Shown here: in pieces, positions 45,103-53,826 of the stretch
Position numbering within the stretch: position 1 is the first letter of the stretch
Layout: the number at the start of each line of letters is the position of its first letter
From: RPQJ01 sp963731105
GTDB lineage: Bacteria > Pseudomonadota > Gammaproteobacteria > Steroidobacterales > Steroidobacteraceae
NCBI GenBank assembly: GCA_963731105.1
Contig: CAVSUM010000019.1
Span: 56,995-120,994 of the forward strand
DNA length: 64,000 bases
Direction: 5' to 3'
The notes under the pieces: generated by a model
Told to the model about the DNA's origin: nothing
What the model saw: only the letters and a program-made list of their open reading frames with translations
Database searches by the model: none
Program-made: the position numbers and the translations under genes

Positions 45103-46017
45103 CTAGCGGTGCAGACTCGCACAACCGGGGTGCGGCGGCAGCCGTTTTCCCTCTCCCGCGCCTTCTGGGGTAGCCACGACAGCGCCGACTATGTGGACTG
45201 GTCCAAGGCCCAGGTGGTCCGCCTCGCTCGTCTCAAGCCTTCGACCGAGACCATTTCGTTGCGGCTCCCCAAGCACTTGCTGGACAGCATCCGCATCGCC
45301 GCCAATGCTCGCGATGTGCCCTACCAGTCGCTGATCAAGGTCTGGCTGCAGGAGAAGCTGGAGGAGGGGAAGTAGGGCGCCCGGCTTTCGGGAGGGCCTA
45401 GCGTTGCTCCCCGCGAGCCCCAGGTACCTCCGGTGCAGTCCGGCGACGGCCTCCCGCAGCTCGTCGACCTGCCCCGTATTGCGCAGCACGTCATCCGCCA
45501 GCGCGAGCCGCTGGGCCCGCGTCGCCTGGGCGTTAAGCGAGGCCTGCGCCTGCTCGCGCGTCACGCCGTCGCGCCACATCAGCCGCTCGACCTGCAGTGC
45601 CTCGGGCACGTCCACCAGCAGCACGCGGTCGACGTGGTCGCGGCGGCCGCCCTCGGTGAGCAGCGGGATCACCAGCACCTGGTACGGTCCGCCGGCGTCG
45701 CGCGACTGGCGCTCCATCTCGGCGCGGATCGCCGGGTGCAGGATGGCATTGAGCTGCTGCCGGGCCGCGGGGTCGGCGAAGATGCGCTCGCGCATGTTGC
45801 GGCGGTCGAGGCGACCGTCGGCGTCGAGCACGTCGGGGCCGAACGCCGTCACCACGGCGGCAAGCGCGGGCTGGCCGGGCTCGACCACCTGGCGGGCGAT
45901 CAGGTCGGTGTCGATCACCGGCACGCCGAGCGCGGCGAACAGGTCGGCGACCGTGGTCTTGCCGCTGGCGATGCCGCCGGTGAGGGCGACGCGGAAGGGG
46001 TGCGCCTCAGCGGTCAC
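45103..46017 (-). CDS. coaE: Dephospho-CoA kinase CoaE, second copy, with extended tail
   Basis: GTG start (MTAEAHPFRVALTGGIASGKTT), P-loop GGIASGKT at about 15-22, VIDTDLIARQVVEPG and VIPLLTEGGRRDHVDRVLLVDVP. The real enzyme spans about the first 205 residues. After LHRRYLGLAGSNA the frame misses its stop and continues about 95 residues antisense to the brnA fragment, ending at 45103. A one-base change near 45403 would restore a TAG. This is the best coaE copy in the window. Its first 11 bases overlap the end of higA. Confidence 0.85.
   Translation of the reverse strand: MTAEAHPFRVALTGGIASGKTTVADLFAALGVPVIDTDLIARQVVEPGQPALAAVVTAFGPDVLDADGRLDRRNMRERIFADPAARQQLNAILHPAIRAEMERQSRDAGGPYQVLVIPLLTEGGRRDHVDRVLLVDVPEALQVERLMWRDGVTREQAQASLNAQATRAQRLALADDVLRNTGQVDELREAVAGLHRRYLGLAGSNARPSRKPGALLPLLQLLLQPDLDQRLVGHIASIGGDADAVQQVLGEPQRNGLGRRLETSEADHLGLGPVHIVGAVVATPEGAGEGKRLPPHPGCASLHR
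45160..45375 (+). pseudogene. C-terminal fragment of a BrnA/CopG-type antitoxin
   Basis: Reads AFWGSHDSADYVDWSKAQ, then LKPSTETISLRLPKHLLDS and DVPYQSLIKVWLQEKLEEGK and stops. The TISLRLP strand followed by two helices is the ribbon-helix-helix DNA-binding fold of CopG-type antitoxins. It lacks its own start and completes the N-terminal piece at 43934-43990. It lies between zapD (second copy) and coaE (second copy), opposite in direction to both. Confidence 0.75.
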
Positions 46018-46363
46018 TGACGAGACTCTCCAGCGGAATGTCGAGTTCGCGATGCAGGCGGCGGATCATCTCCAGCGAGAGTGAACGGCGACCATTGAGG
46101 ATCTCGGAGACCCGACCGCGGGAGCCCAGCAACGGCTCCAGGTCCTTGCGCGACAGACCCATCTGTTCCATCCGGAACTCGATTGCCGCGAGGGGATCGG
46201 GGCCATCGATCGGGAAGTGTCGGTCCTCGAACGCCTCGACGAGGGTGGCCAGAACATCCAGTTCATCGGCCTCCGGCGTGCCTGGCCGTGCGTCCATCAG
46301 GCTGTCGATGCGCCGCAGCGCCGCGGCGTGGTCGGCGTCGGTGCGGATGGGCTGGATCTTCAT
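46007..46363 (-). CDS. higA: HigA-family antitoxin (helix-turn-helix)
   Basis: 118 residues: an N-terminal helical part (MKIQPIRTDADHAAALRRI, ELDVLATLVEAFEDRHFP) and a C-terminal HTH (MGLSRKDLEPLLGSRGRVSEILNGRRSLSLEMIRRLHREL). This is the HigA2-like architecture. It neutralises HigB and represses the operon. Its ATG overlaps the higB stop (TAATG) and its end overlaps coaE by 11 bases, so the module is wired into the pilD-coaE operon. Confidence 0.9.
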   Translation of the reverse strand: MKIQPIRTDADHAAALRRIDSLMDARPGTPEADELDVLATLVEAFEDRHFPIDGPDPLAAIEFRMEQMGLSRKDLEPLLGSRGRVSEILNGRRSLSLEMIRRLHRELDIPLESLVSDR

Positions 46364-46665
46364 TACACGGTCTCCGCGTCGATGGCGTCGTACTCGGCGT
46401 GCGAACCCACGAACCGGACGAACACGATCTGCAGCGAGTAGTTGATCCTGACCACGAGGCGGTACTTGTTGCCGCAGATGTTGAACACGACCCGTCCGCC
46501 CTTGAGGATGCTTGCGCCGGCGTACTGGCGCTTGATGTCCTGTGGCGACTGCCAGGAGGCACGTCGCGCTTCCCGATGCCAAGCCTCGAGCGCTCGCCGC
46601 AAGTCCGACCGGCTCGACGACGCCTCCCAGAACCGGCGCAGCGTCTGCTTCGAGATCACCCGCAC
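46363..46665 (-). CDS. higB: HigB-family mRNA interferase toxin
   Basis: 100 residues from GTG 46665 (MRVISKQTLRRFWEASSS). The family phrases QSPQDIKRQYAGASIL, RVVFNICGNKYRLVVRINY and VFVRFVGSHAEYDAIDAETV are all present. HigB cuts ribosome-bound mRNA. Toxin precedes antitoxin, as in canonical higBA. It lies between pilD and higA, and a palindrome 16 bases upstream of the start is a likely HigA site. The other block of the duplication lacks this gene. Confidence 0.92.
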   Translation of the reverse strand: MRVISKQTLRRFWEASSSRSDLRRALEAWHREARRASWQSPQDIKRQYAGASILKGGRVVFNICGNKYRLVVRINYSLQIVFVRFVGSHAEYDAIDAETV

Positions 46666-46681
46666 GAGCAGATCCTACCGC

Positions 46682-46698
46682 GCTCCCATATTGGGAGC
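46682..46698. promoter_or_regulatory. Palindrome upstream of higB, likely HigA operator
   Basis: GCTCCCA-TAT-TGGGAGC is a perfect 7+3+7 palindrome whose near edge is 16 bases before the higB start codon. HigA-type antitoxins autoregulate through such inverted repeats. The assignment to HigA is inference from position. Confidence 0.65.
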
Positions 46699-46860
46699 AA
46701 GTTGGTTACCCAGTTTCGGGACCCTGGGCCAGAGCCTTGATTGCAGCGCTACCGGACTCTCGACGCCAGCAGCCAAAGCAGCGCAAACAGCCAGTATTGG
46801 CGCGGGCGCCCGCAGGCTGTCTTTCAGGAGGGAGCCGGACCGGCTAATCGGAAGTCTGGG

Positions 46861-47785
46861 CTAGCCGCCGAGCCCCGTCACCGTCAGGTAGCCGTCCACC
46901 ACCTGCGGCCCCCACATCATCGCGATCCAGCCTGCGGCGGCGAGGTAGGGACCGAACGGGATCGGGATGTTGCGGTCGCGGCCGCGGGCGACGATCAGCA
47001 CGATGCCGACCACGGCGCCCGTGAAAGCGGAGAGCAGCAGGATCAGCGGCAGCATCTGCCAGCCCATCCACGCGCCCAGCGCGCCGAACAGCTTGAAGTC
47101 GCCGTAGCCCATGCCTTCCTTGCCGGTGAGCAGCTTGAAGGCCCAGTAGACGCTCCACAGGCTCAGGTAGCCCGCGACCGCGCCAAGGATGGCGGAGTAC
47201 GAGTCGGTGGGGAGCGGCGCCGTCAGTCCCGGGTGCCACGCGAGGCTCGCCAGCAGGCCGAGCCAGAGCAGCGGGATGGTGATGATGTCCGGGAGGATCT
47301 GGTGGTCGAGGTCGATCACCGTGAGCGCGACCAGCGCCCAGGTGACGAACAGCGCGGCGATCGCCTGCCAGTGGAAGCCGAAGCGCCAGACCACCGCGGC
47401 GGAGAGGAGTGCGGTGACGAGCTCGACGATCGGGTAGCGGGCGGAGATCGGCGCCTTGCAGCTGGCGCACTTGCCGCCGAGCAGCAGCCAGCTGATGACG
47501 GGGATGTTCTGGTGCGCGCGGATCGGGGCGTTGCAGTGGGGGCAGGCGGAGGGCGGGACGAGCAGGTTGTAGCGGGCGGGAGGGGGCTGTGGGCTGTGGG
47601 CTGCGGGCTGTGGGGCGGAGGGCACCGTCAGGCGCTGCCTCTACAAGCATTTCCTGCGCCTGCGTGCGCCACTGCCGATCGAGCATGATCGGCAGGCGGT
47701 GGATGACCACGTTCAGGAAGCTGCCGATCAGCAGCGACAACAGGAACGCGCTGCCGATGAGCAGCGCGGGGCATTCCTGCAGCAC
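46861..47785 (-). CDS. pilD: Prepilin peptidase PilD, second copy (one frameshift in a repeat)
   Basis: The GTG start gives MLQECPALLIGSAFLLSLLIGSFLNVVIHRLP in one frame. After MLVEAAPDG the frame must shift by one base near 47590-47630; the rest (RYNLLVPPSACPHCNAPIR to the C-terminus) is a normal A24 peptidase with zinc motif CPHC and CASCKAP and catalytic Asp in DLDHQILPD and GYGDFK. The break lies in a GGGCTGT tandem repeat. It cleaves prepilin leaders, here probably PilA at 51.1-51.5 kb. It ends 12 bases from pilC. Confidence 0.88.
47583..47617. repeat. GGGCTGT heptamer repeat inside pilD
   Basis: Four units (GGGCTGT, GGGCTGT, GGGCTGC, GGGCTGT) in a row, coding for a Pro/Gln/His-rich linker between the first membrane helix and the zinc domain. 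The equivalent stretch in the first pilD copy (43786-43812) has fewer and altered units, so the tract differs between the copies. Confidence 0.75.
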
Positions 47786-47796
47786 GTCGCGAGCCG

Positions 47797-49014
47797 TCAG
47801 ATGACCGCGCCCAGCTTGAAGATGGGCAGGTACATGGCGACCACGAGGCCGCCGACCAGCACGCCGAGGATCACCATGATCAGCGGCTCGAGCAGGCTCG
47901 AGAGCGCGTCGACCGCGGCGTCCACGTCCGCCTCGTAGAAGTCGGCGACCTTGCTGGCCATCTCGTCGAGCGAGCCGGACTCTTCACCGACCGCGATCAT
48001 CTGCACGACCATGTTCGGGAACAGGCCGGTGTTCTCCATGGCGCGCTGCATGCGCATGCCGGTGGAGATCTCGTCGCGCATCTTCAGCGTCGCGTCCTGG
48101 TAGACGATGTTGCCGGTGGCGCCGGCGACGGACTTCATGGCTTCGACCAGCGGCACGCCGGCGCCGAACATCGTCGCCAGGGTGCGGGCGAAGCGGGCGA
48201 TGGCGGCCTTCTTCAGGATCGGGCCGATGACCGGAGTCTGCAGCGACATGCGATCGATGAACTGCCGCATCGGACGCGAGCGCTTGTAGAAGTATCCGAA
48301 TGTAAACCCCGCCGCGACCACGATGATCAACAGCATCCAGCCGTTGCTCTGCATCCAGCGCGACATGTCGATCACGAACTGGGTGAAGGCGGGCAGATCC
48401 GCGCCGAAGCCCTTGAACAGGCTCTCGAACTGCGGGATGACGAAAATGAGCAGGATGACCGTCACGATCACGGCCACCGCAAGCACCGCCGCCGGGTAGA
48501 ACAGCGCCTTCTTGATCTTCTTCTTCAGGGCCTCGGTCTTTTCCTTGTAGGTGGCGATCTTCTCGAGCACGGTCTCGAGTGCGCCGGCATGCTCGCCGGC
48601 CTCGACGAGGTTCACGAACAGGTCGTCGAAATAGAGCGGGTGCTTGGCGAGGGCCTGGTTCAGCGCGTTGCCGGTCTCGATGTCGGACTTGATCGCCAGC
48701 ACCAGCTTCTGCATGGCGGGCTTGTCGTGGCCGACGCCGATGATCTCGAAGGCCTGCACCATCGGAATGCCGGCCGTGAGCATGGTGGCGAGCTGGCGGG
48801 CGAAGATCGCGATGTCTTCCGCGTTGACCTTGCCCCCGCTCTTGAAAAGCTGCCGTTCCTTGCGGATCCGGCTGGCAGCAATGCCTTGCCGCCGCAGATC
48901 GGCGCGCAGCTCCATCTCGTCCTTGGCCAGCCCCCGGCCCTTGACCCGGTTGCCCTTCTTGTCCTTGCCTTCCCAAAGGAACGGGAACTGCTTGCCAGCA
49001 ATGACTTCAGCCAT
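47797..49014 (-). CDS. pilC: Type IV pilus inner-membrane platform protein PilC
   Basis: 405 residues with two T2SS-F domains separated by membrane helices (about 170-195, 220-245 and 375-400). Family phrases: FARQLATMLTAGIPMVQAFEII, FVNLVEAGEHAGALETVLEKIA, FARTLATMFGAGVPLVEAMKS and MIAVGEESGSLDEMASKVADFYE. PilC couples the assembly ATPase PilB to pilin extraction. This is the only gene between 41.9 and 58 kb, apart from the higBA pair, that reads cleanly from end to end. It precedes pilD by 12 bases. Confidence 0.96.
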   Translation of the reverse strand: MAEVIAGKQFPFLWEGKDKKGNRVKGRGLAKDEMELRADLRRQGIAASRIRKERQLFKSGGKVNAEDIAIFARQLATMLTAGIPMVQAFEIIGVGHDKPAMQKLVLAIKSDIETGNALNQALAKHPLYFDDLFVNLVEAGEHAGALETVLEKIATYKEKTEALKKKIKKALFYPAAVLAVAVIVTVILLIFVIPQFESLFKGFGADLPAFTQFVIDMSRWMQSNGWMLLIIVVAAGFTFGYFYKRSRPMRQFIDRMSLQTPVIGPILKKAAIARFARTLATMFGAGVPLVEAMKSVAGATGNIVYQDATLKMRDEISTGMRMQRAMENTGLFPNMVVQMIAVGEESGSLDEMASKVADFYEADVDAAVDALSSLLEPLIMVILGVLVGGLVVAMYLPIFKLGAVI

Positions 49015-49034
49015 GGTCTATAGCGCCCTTTGCT

Positions 49035-50777
49035 TCAATCCACAGTGACTCGGTTGACTTCATCCAGGCTGGTGATGCCGTCCTTGACCTTCTTCAGTGC
49101 GGACTGGCGCAGGCCCCAGACGCCTTCGCGGGTGGCCTGCGCCTTGATGTCCAGCACACTGCCCCCGGTCATGATGATGCGACCGATCTCCTCGGACACC
49201 GGCATCACCTCGTAGATTCCCGTGCGGCCCTTATACCCGTCCGTGCAGTTGGTGCAACCGACGGGCCCGAAAATCTGAAGGCCGGTCGCGATTTCCTCGG
49301 GTGAGAAGCCTTCCTTCAGCAGGGCTTCCTCAGGGACATCGAGCTTTGCCTTGCACGTGTTGCACAACCGCCGCGCCAGGCGCTGCGCGATGATCAGGCT
49401 GACCGACGTGGCGATCGCGTAGGGCTTGACGCCCATGTCGACCAGGCGGGTCAGGGTCTTCGGGGCGTCGTTGGTGTGCACGGTGGACAGCACGAGGTGG
49501 CCCGTCTGCGCCGCCTTCATGGCGATCTCCGCCGTCTCCAGGTCGCGGATTTCGCCGACCATGATGATGTCGGGATCCTGGCGCAGGAAGGCGCGCAGGG
49601 CACCGGGGAAGGTCAGCCCCACCTTGGGGTTGATGTTCACCTGGTTGACGCCCGGCAACATGATTTCGACCGGATCCTCGGCCGTCGAGATGTTCGAGTC
49701 CTCGGTGTTGAGGATGTTGAGGCCCGGTGTACAACGACACGGTCTTGCCGCTGCCCGTGGGGCCGGTGACCAGGATCATGCCGTGCGGCCGGGCCAGCGC
49801 GTCCATGTAGTGCTGCTTCTGGAACGGCTCGTAGCCCAGCGAGTCGATGCCGAGCATCGCGCTCGAAGAATCGAGAATACGCATCACGACCTTCTCGCCG
49901 AACAGCGTGGGGCAGGTGCTGACGCGGAAGTCGATGGCGCGGTTCTTCGAGATCTTCATCTTGATGCGGCCGTCCTGGGGGACGCGCCGCTCGGCGATGT
50001 CGAGCCGCGACATGACCTTGAGCCGGGCCGCCATCTTGATGGCCAGCTGCACCGGGGGTGACGCGACTTCCTTCAGCACGCCGTCGAGGCGGAAGCGAAT
50101 GCGGTAGGAGCGCTCGTAGGGCTCGAAGTGGATGTCCGACGCGCCGCGCTTGATCGCGTCGAGCATCACCTTGTTGACGAAGCGGACGATCGGCGCGTCT
50201 TCGACGTCCGAGCGCTCGACGCCTTCGTCCGCGCGTTCCTCGTCAGCGGTGACTTCGAGGCTGTCGAGTTCGAAATCGTCGCCGGCCAGTTCCGGCATGG
50301 CGGTGTCGACCTGCTCGAGCGACTTGGTCAGGAGCTTGCTCGAGCTTGTCCTCCTCGACGACGATCGCCTCGACCGACAGGCCGGTGGCGAACTTGACCT
50401 CGTCCAGCGCGTGCAGGTTGGTCGGGTCGGAGATGGCGACGAACAGGCGCTTGCCGCGTTTGACCAGCGGCAGCACCCGGTGCTTGCGGATGGTCTTTTC
50501 GCTGACCAGCCGGATGGTCTCGAAGTCGGCCTGAATCGCGTCGAGGTCGAGCAGCGGGGCGCCGAACTCCTGCGAGGCCGCGATGGCGATCTCGCGGGCG
50601 TCGGCCAGGTTGTACTCGACCAGGTAGCTGACGATGTGGACGCGGCGCTCGCGGGAGGCCGCCGAAGGCGTCCGACATGGCGCTTTCGGCCACCAATCCG
50701 TCTGCGACCAGCCGCTGCGGCAGGCCCTGCAGGCTCGACCGCTGCGTCCCGGTCGCGGAAATTGCCATGTCATTCAT
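49035..50777 (-). CDS. pilB: Type IV pilus assembly ATPase PilB (three frameshifts)
   Basis: Stitched from three frames: MNDMAISATGTQRSSLQG with a GspE N-domain; a middle part with RGASDIHFEPYERSYRIRFR and Walker A GPTGSGKT; and the C-terminal part with DPDIIMVGEIRDLETAEIA (Walker B, His box) and a CNTC/CTNC zinc motif. Breaks are near 50670, 50335 and 49737; the last is an extra G in a GGG run. Full length is about 580 residues. PilB powers pilus extension. The breaks are most simply base-call errors, since each half-frame matches the family exactly. Confidence 0.88.
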
Positions 50778-50978
50778 GGGCTTGTGCTGTTCCGGCTATC
50801 CAATTGCGGCAAGTGGCGAAAGAGGCTGAAGAGTAGCAAATGTTAAGTACCGTGCGCATTCTGCATCGGATCGAGCGGCAATTGTGGGAGGGGATCCACA
50901 ATCCGCCGATTGGCACGGGTCGGGGCGCGGTCGCTGGCTGCGAGGCGGCGCCGCAGTCAATCGTCCTGGCCGAGCGCC

Positions 50979-51010
50979 AAAAAAAGAAGCCCCTGCAGGG
51001 CAGGGGCTTC
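50979..51010 (-). terminator. Intrinsic terminator downstream of pilA
   Basis: On the minus strand an 11-bp perfect stem (GAAGCCCCTGC / GCAGGGGCTTC) with a 3-base loop is followed by TTTTTTT. It lies 42 bases past the pilA stop, separating pilA from pilB. Confidence 0.93.
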
Positions 51011-51051
51011 TCCCGGATCGGAACAGTAATGGAATCAGTGCTGACGTAGGC

Positions 51052-51551
51052 TCAGCCGCGGCAGCTCGTCGGCAGGTACTTGTTGAGCAGGTACCGGTGT
51101 TCGTGGTGCCGGCGGTGGCGGCCGAAGCGCCGGCTGCCAACCGAGCCGGAGGCGAAGGCCGAGCGACCACACTTCCACACCACGTCGTCGTTCGCGCTGG
51201 CACCCGGGGTCAGGCCGAGTGATTGACCGTGCGATCTTCGAGTTGGAGTCACCGCCGAATCTCATGGTGATACCGCCATTTGTCGACTGTAATCTGGTCG
51301 ACGTACTTGCCCCTGATGTCGGTCGCGGCGCCCATGCCGGCAGCGGTCGTTGTCGGCAGGCCACGCACCGCGGTTCGCGTAGAACTCAGCCACTGAGGCC
51401 TTGGCGGCGCCGGCCATGGCCAGCGCTTCCGTCACCTGCGAGCGAATGACATAGTCCTGATACGCCGGAATCGCGATGGCGGCCAGAATGCCGATGATCG
51501 CTACGACGATCATCAGTTCGATCAGGGTGAAACCACTTGAATGCGCTTCAT
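51052..51551 (-). CDS. pilA: Type IV major pilin PilA (several frameshifts)
   Basis: ATG 51551 gives MKRIQ; one missing A then puts the class IVa signature SGFTLIELMIVVAIIGILAAIAIPAYQ in the next frame (cleavage after the Gly, methylated Phe1, Glu5). The body continues RSQVTEALAMAGAAKASVAEFYANRGAWPADN. After further breaks (51380-51250) the tail ASANDDVVWKCG to NKYLPTSCRG supplies the disulfide-loop cysteines. It is a normal pilin of about 160 residues with small indels. It is transcribed from the sigma-54 promoter at 51614-51630 and ends at a strong terminator. Confidence 0.88.
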
Positions 51552-51613
51552 GAATCTGATCTCCGAGTGATGCAAAGTTGATCAGCCGTGCAATTAGCAC
51601 TTGCTCGTTAGCA

Positions 51614-51630
51614 AAGCAAGACCCGTGCCA
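51614..51630 (-). promoter_or_regulatory. Sigma-54 (-24/-12) promoter of pilA
   Basis: On the minus strand TGGCACG-N4-TTGCTT matches the RpoN consensus TGGCACG-N4-TTGCA/T, 62 bases before the pilA start. PilS-PilR/RpoN control of pilA is well established in Pseudomonas; rpoN is in this window, pilRS are not seen. Confidence 0.9.
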
Positions 51631-51809
51631 AGCTCGCTCAGTCCGTAACCAATTGATTCCGGAGCGATTTTTTTTGCTGGTGTTATGCGTAGACGCATTG
51701 GCTGACCGACAGCCCGAATTGTCGACGACTGACAATTCTCGTCGTGTACTGCTTGCACTCTTTAATCATACGGCGCCTGTCCGCGCGCGTGCACGACCTT
51801 CATTGCCAG

Positions 51810-53375
51810 CTACTTCCTCGGTCGGGATTCGTGGTAATCCTCCTCCGTATTGACCGCCCAGATGGCGCTCTTGTCCGTGCGGCCAGTGACCAGGCAGTCC
51901 ACGGCCTCATTGGCCGCAAGCATCGAGTGGTCCTGGTTGTTGTACCGATGCATGCCATTGCGGCCGATGGCATACAGGTTGCCGATGCCGTCGAGGTAAT
52001 CGCGACCGATCGGATGCGCGGGTACTCGCCGAAGTAGGCCGGATACGCCTTCGGCACGCGTACGACTGTGCCATCCAGGACGTCGCGACTGTCAATGAGG
52101 CCGATCTTCTCCAGTTCGTGGCCGCAAAGCCGACGAAGTCAGCGTCGCGCATCGACCAGAGGTCATCGCCTTCGTTGCAGAAATACTCGAGGCCGAGCGA
52201 CACGGTATCGGGATCCGCCACGAGGTCGGCGACCAGTTGTTGAAGATCTGCAGCCGACCGATCCGCACGTCCGGCTCCTGGATGTAGATCCAGTTGTCCG
52301 GCGGCAGCTTGCGTGCCGTTCCTGCTGGACCCCCTTGCGCCATCCTTCGACAACGAGACCGGCGGTCATGAAGTCGCGGTAGGGCAGGCCATTAGCGACA
52401 CGGTCTATCGCCGCACTTCCGGCTGCAACTGATCGACGAGTTCACGGATCGGCATCGTCGAGAGGAAAGCGTCACAATCGACTGCCCGGGTCTCGCCTGA
52501 GCGCAGGTCCATGACGTGCACGCCGTGTATACGGTCGCCCGTCCTGTCGAGTCCGACAACCCTGTGATTCAGGTGAATCTGTCCACCAGCTCCAGAACTC
52601 GTGCGGCGACCTCTTCCCACATCTGCCCTGGACCGAGACGCGGATACAGGAAACGCTCGATCAGGCTGGTCTCGACCGACTTCTGGGCGAGGTCCCCTCC
52701 GCGCGGAAGCAGCGAAGCCACGGCATGTTCAGCGCGCGCTGACCGAAAGACCCTTGACCCGCTGCGCGCCCCACTCGGCCGAAATCTGGTCGCATGGGAC
52801 CCCCCAGACCTTCTCCGTGTAGTCCTTGAAGAACGTGCGATAGAGGCGATTGCCGAAGCGGTTGATGAAGAAGTCCTCGAGCGTCGTCTCCGGATGGCTC
52901 GGCTTCAGCTTCGACCAGGCGTAGCTCGCGCCGAGCAGTCCGCCTCGACCAGCCCGAGATTGCCGATGGTCTGGGGGTTCAGCTTCAGCGGATAGTCGAA
53001 GAACCTGCGCCGGTAGTAGATGCGCGACAGCCGTGGCCGCACCAGCATGACCCTGCCGTCGGATGCATCGCGGACGCGTGGCGTCGTGAGAGCGGTCGCA
53101 GCTCACCCTGGTAGCGAGCGTAATCCCTGCAACTCTTCGGGTGGCCGAACGGGCAGGATCTTCTGCCACCAGTCCATCACCCAGTCCGACTTCGAGAAGA
53201 ACCGGTGCCCCCCGAGGTCCATTCGGTTGCCGCGGTAGTTCACGGTCTTCGATATGCCGCCGACCTGCGAGTCCAGGTCGAAGATCAGCGGCCGGTACTC
53301 GGAGCGTCGCAGCAACTCCAGCGCGGCGGTCAGGCCAGCTGGGCCCGCACCGGCGATGACGGCGGTCTTGTTCAT
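51810..53375 (-). CDS. NAD(P)/FAD-dependent oxidoreductase of glycan clusters (many frameshifts)
   Basis: Begins MNKTAVIAGAGPAGLTAALEL, a dinucleotide-binding GxGxxG motif, then VGGISKTVNYRGNRMDLGGH. Later pieces in shifting frames include LEDFFINRFGNRLYRTFF, YTEKVWGVPCDQISAEWG, DNWIYIQEPDVRIGRLQIF, LEYFCNEGDDLWSM and HRYNNQDHSMLAANEAV. This resembles the UDP-galactopyranose-mutase/protoporphyrinogen-oxidase-like family common beside polysaccharide genes; the substrate is unknown. Expected length is about 520 residues. At least five indels interrupt it, so it is a pseudogene or, more likely, poor sequence. Confidence 0.75.
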
Positions 53376-53413
53376 CTTGTGAGTCTCGCGTGGTCAATTG
53401 GGCACTTCTCACG

Positions 53414-53826
53414 TTAGGCGCCGAGAACAGCAGCATCCGGCGCAGGCCGAAATTGAGCGAGAACGTGAAAAAGACGGAAGCCAACTTGCCGAGCAGGTAG
53501 TGCGTCCCGAGTCCGTCGACGGCGACCTTCAGCACGGCCAGGTTGACGAGCAACCCAAGCACGCCGATTGCGGCGAAGACACCGAACTCCAGTCGGCGGT
53601 CCGATACGCGACGGTGCGCGAAAATCGCTGACACCGATAGGGCATAAACGACGGCGGTACCTGCAAGGAACGAGATGGTGGCGGCCGACAGATAGTACAA
53701 GTGCGCATGCTCGACCAGGAGCCACAACATTCCGACGTCGACAACAAGACCGAGGCCCGATGCGCCGCAATAGAGGACAATTCGCGGATCAGTTGCCGCA
53801 CTATGAACGTCCTGTTTGGTATGCAC
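53414..53826 (-). CDS. GtrA-family membrane protein
   Basis: From GTG 53826 (VHTKQDVHSAATDPRIVLYCGASG) come four predicted membrane helices with phrases GLGLVVDVGMLWLLVEH, FLAGTAVVYALSVSAIFAHRRVSDR and SVFFTFSLNFGLRRMLLFSA. GtrA-like proteins are thought to help move undecaprenyl-linked sugars across the inner membrane. The frame does not stop cleanly after FSAP but continues into the next gene; a one-base shift would end it at a TAA near 53414. It overlaps the upstream membrane-protein gene by 26 bases. Confidence 0.75.

Noticed and set aside
44653..45159. A fusion of a zapD-region protein to the CopG-type antitoxin on the plus strand
   Set aside because: The upstream part is the antisense of zapD; only the stretch from 45160 has antitoxin features. 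The apparent fusion is a by-product of the junction.
50778..51051. tRNA gene between pilB and pilA
   Set aside because: A tRNA is sometimes found at this place; I looked for a cloverleaf with CCA-end and T-loop GTTCGA and saw none, only the pilA terminator.
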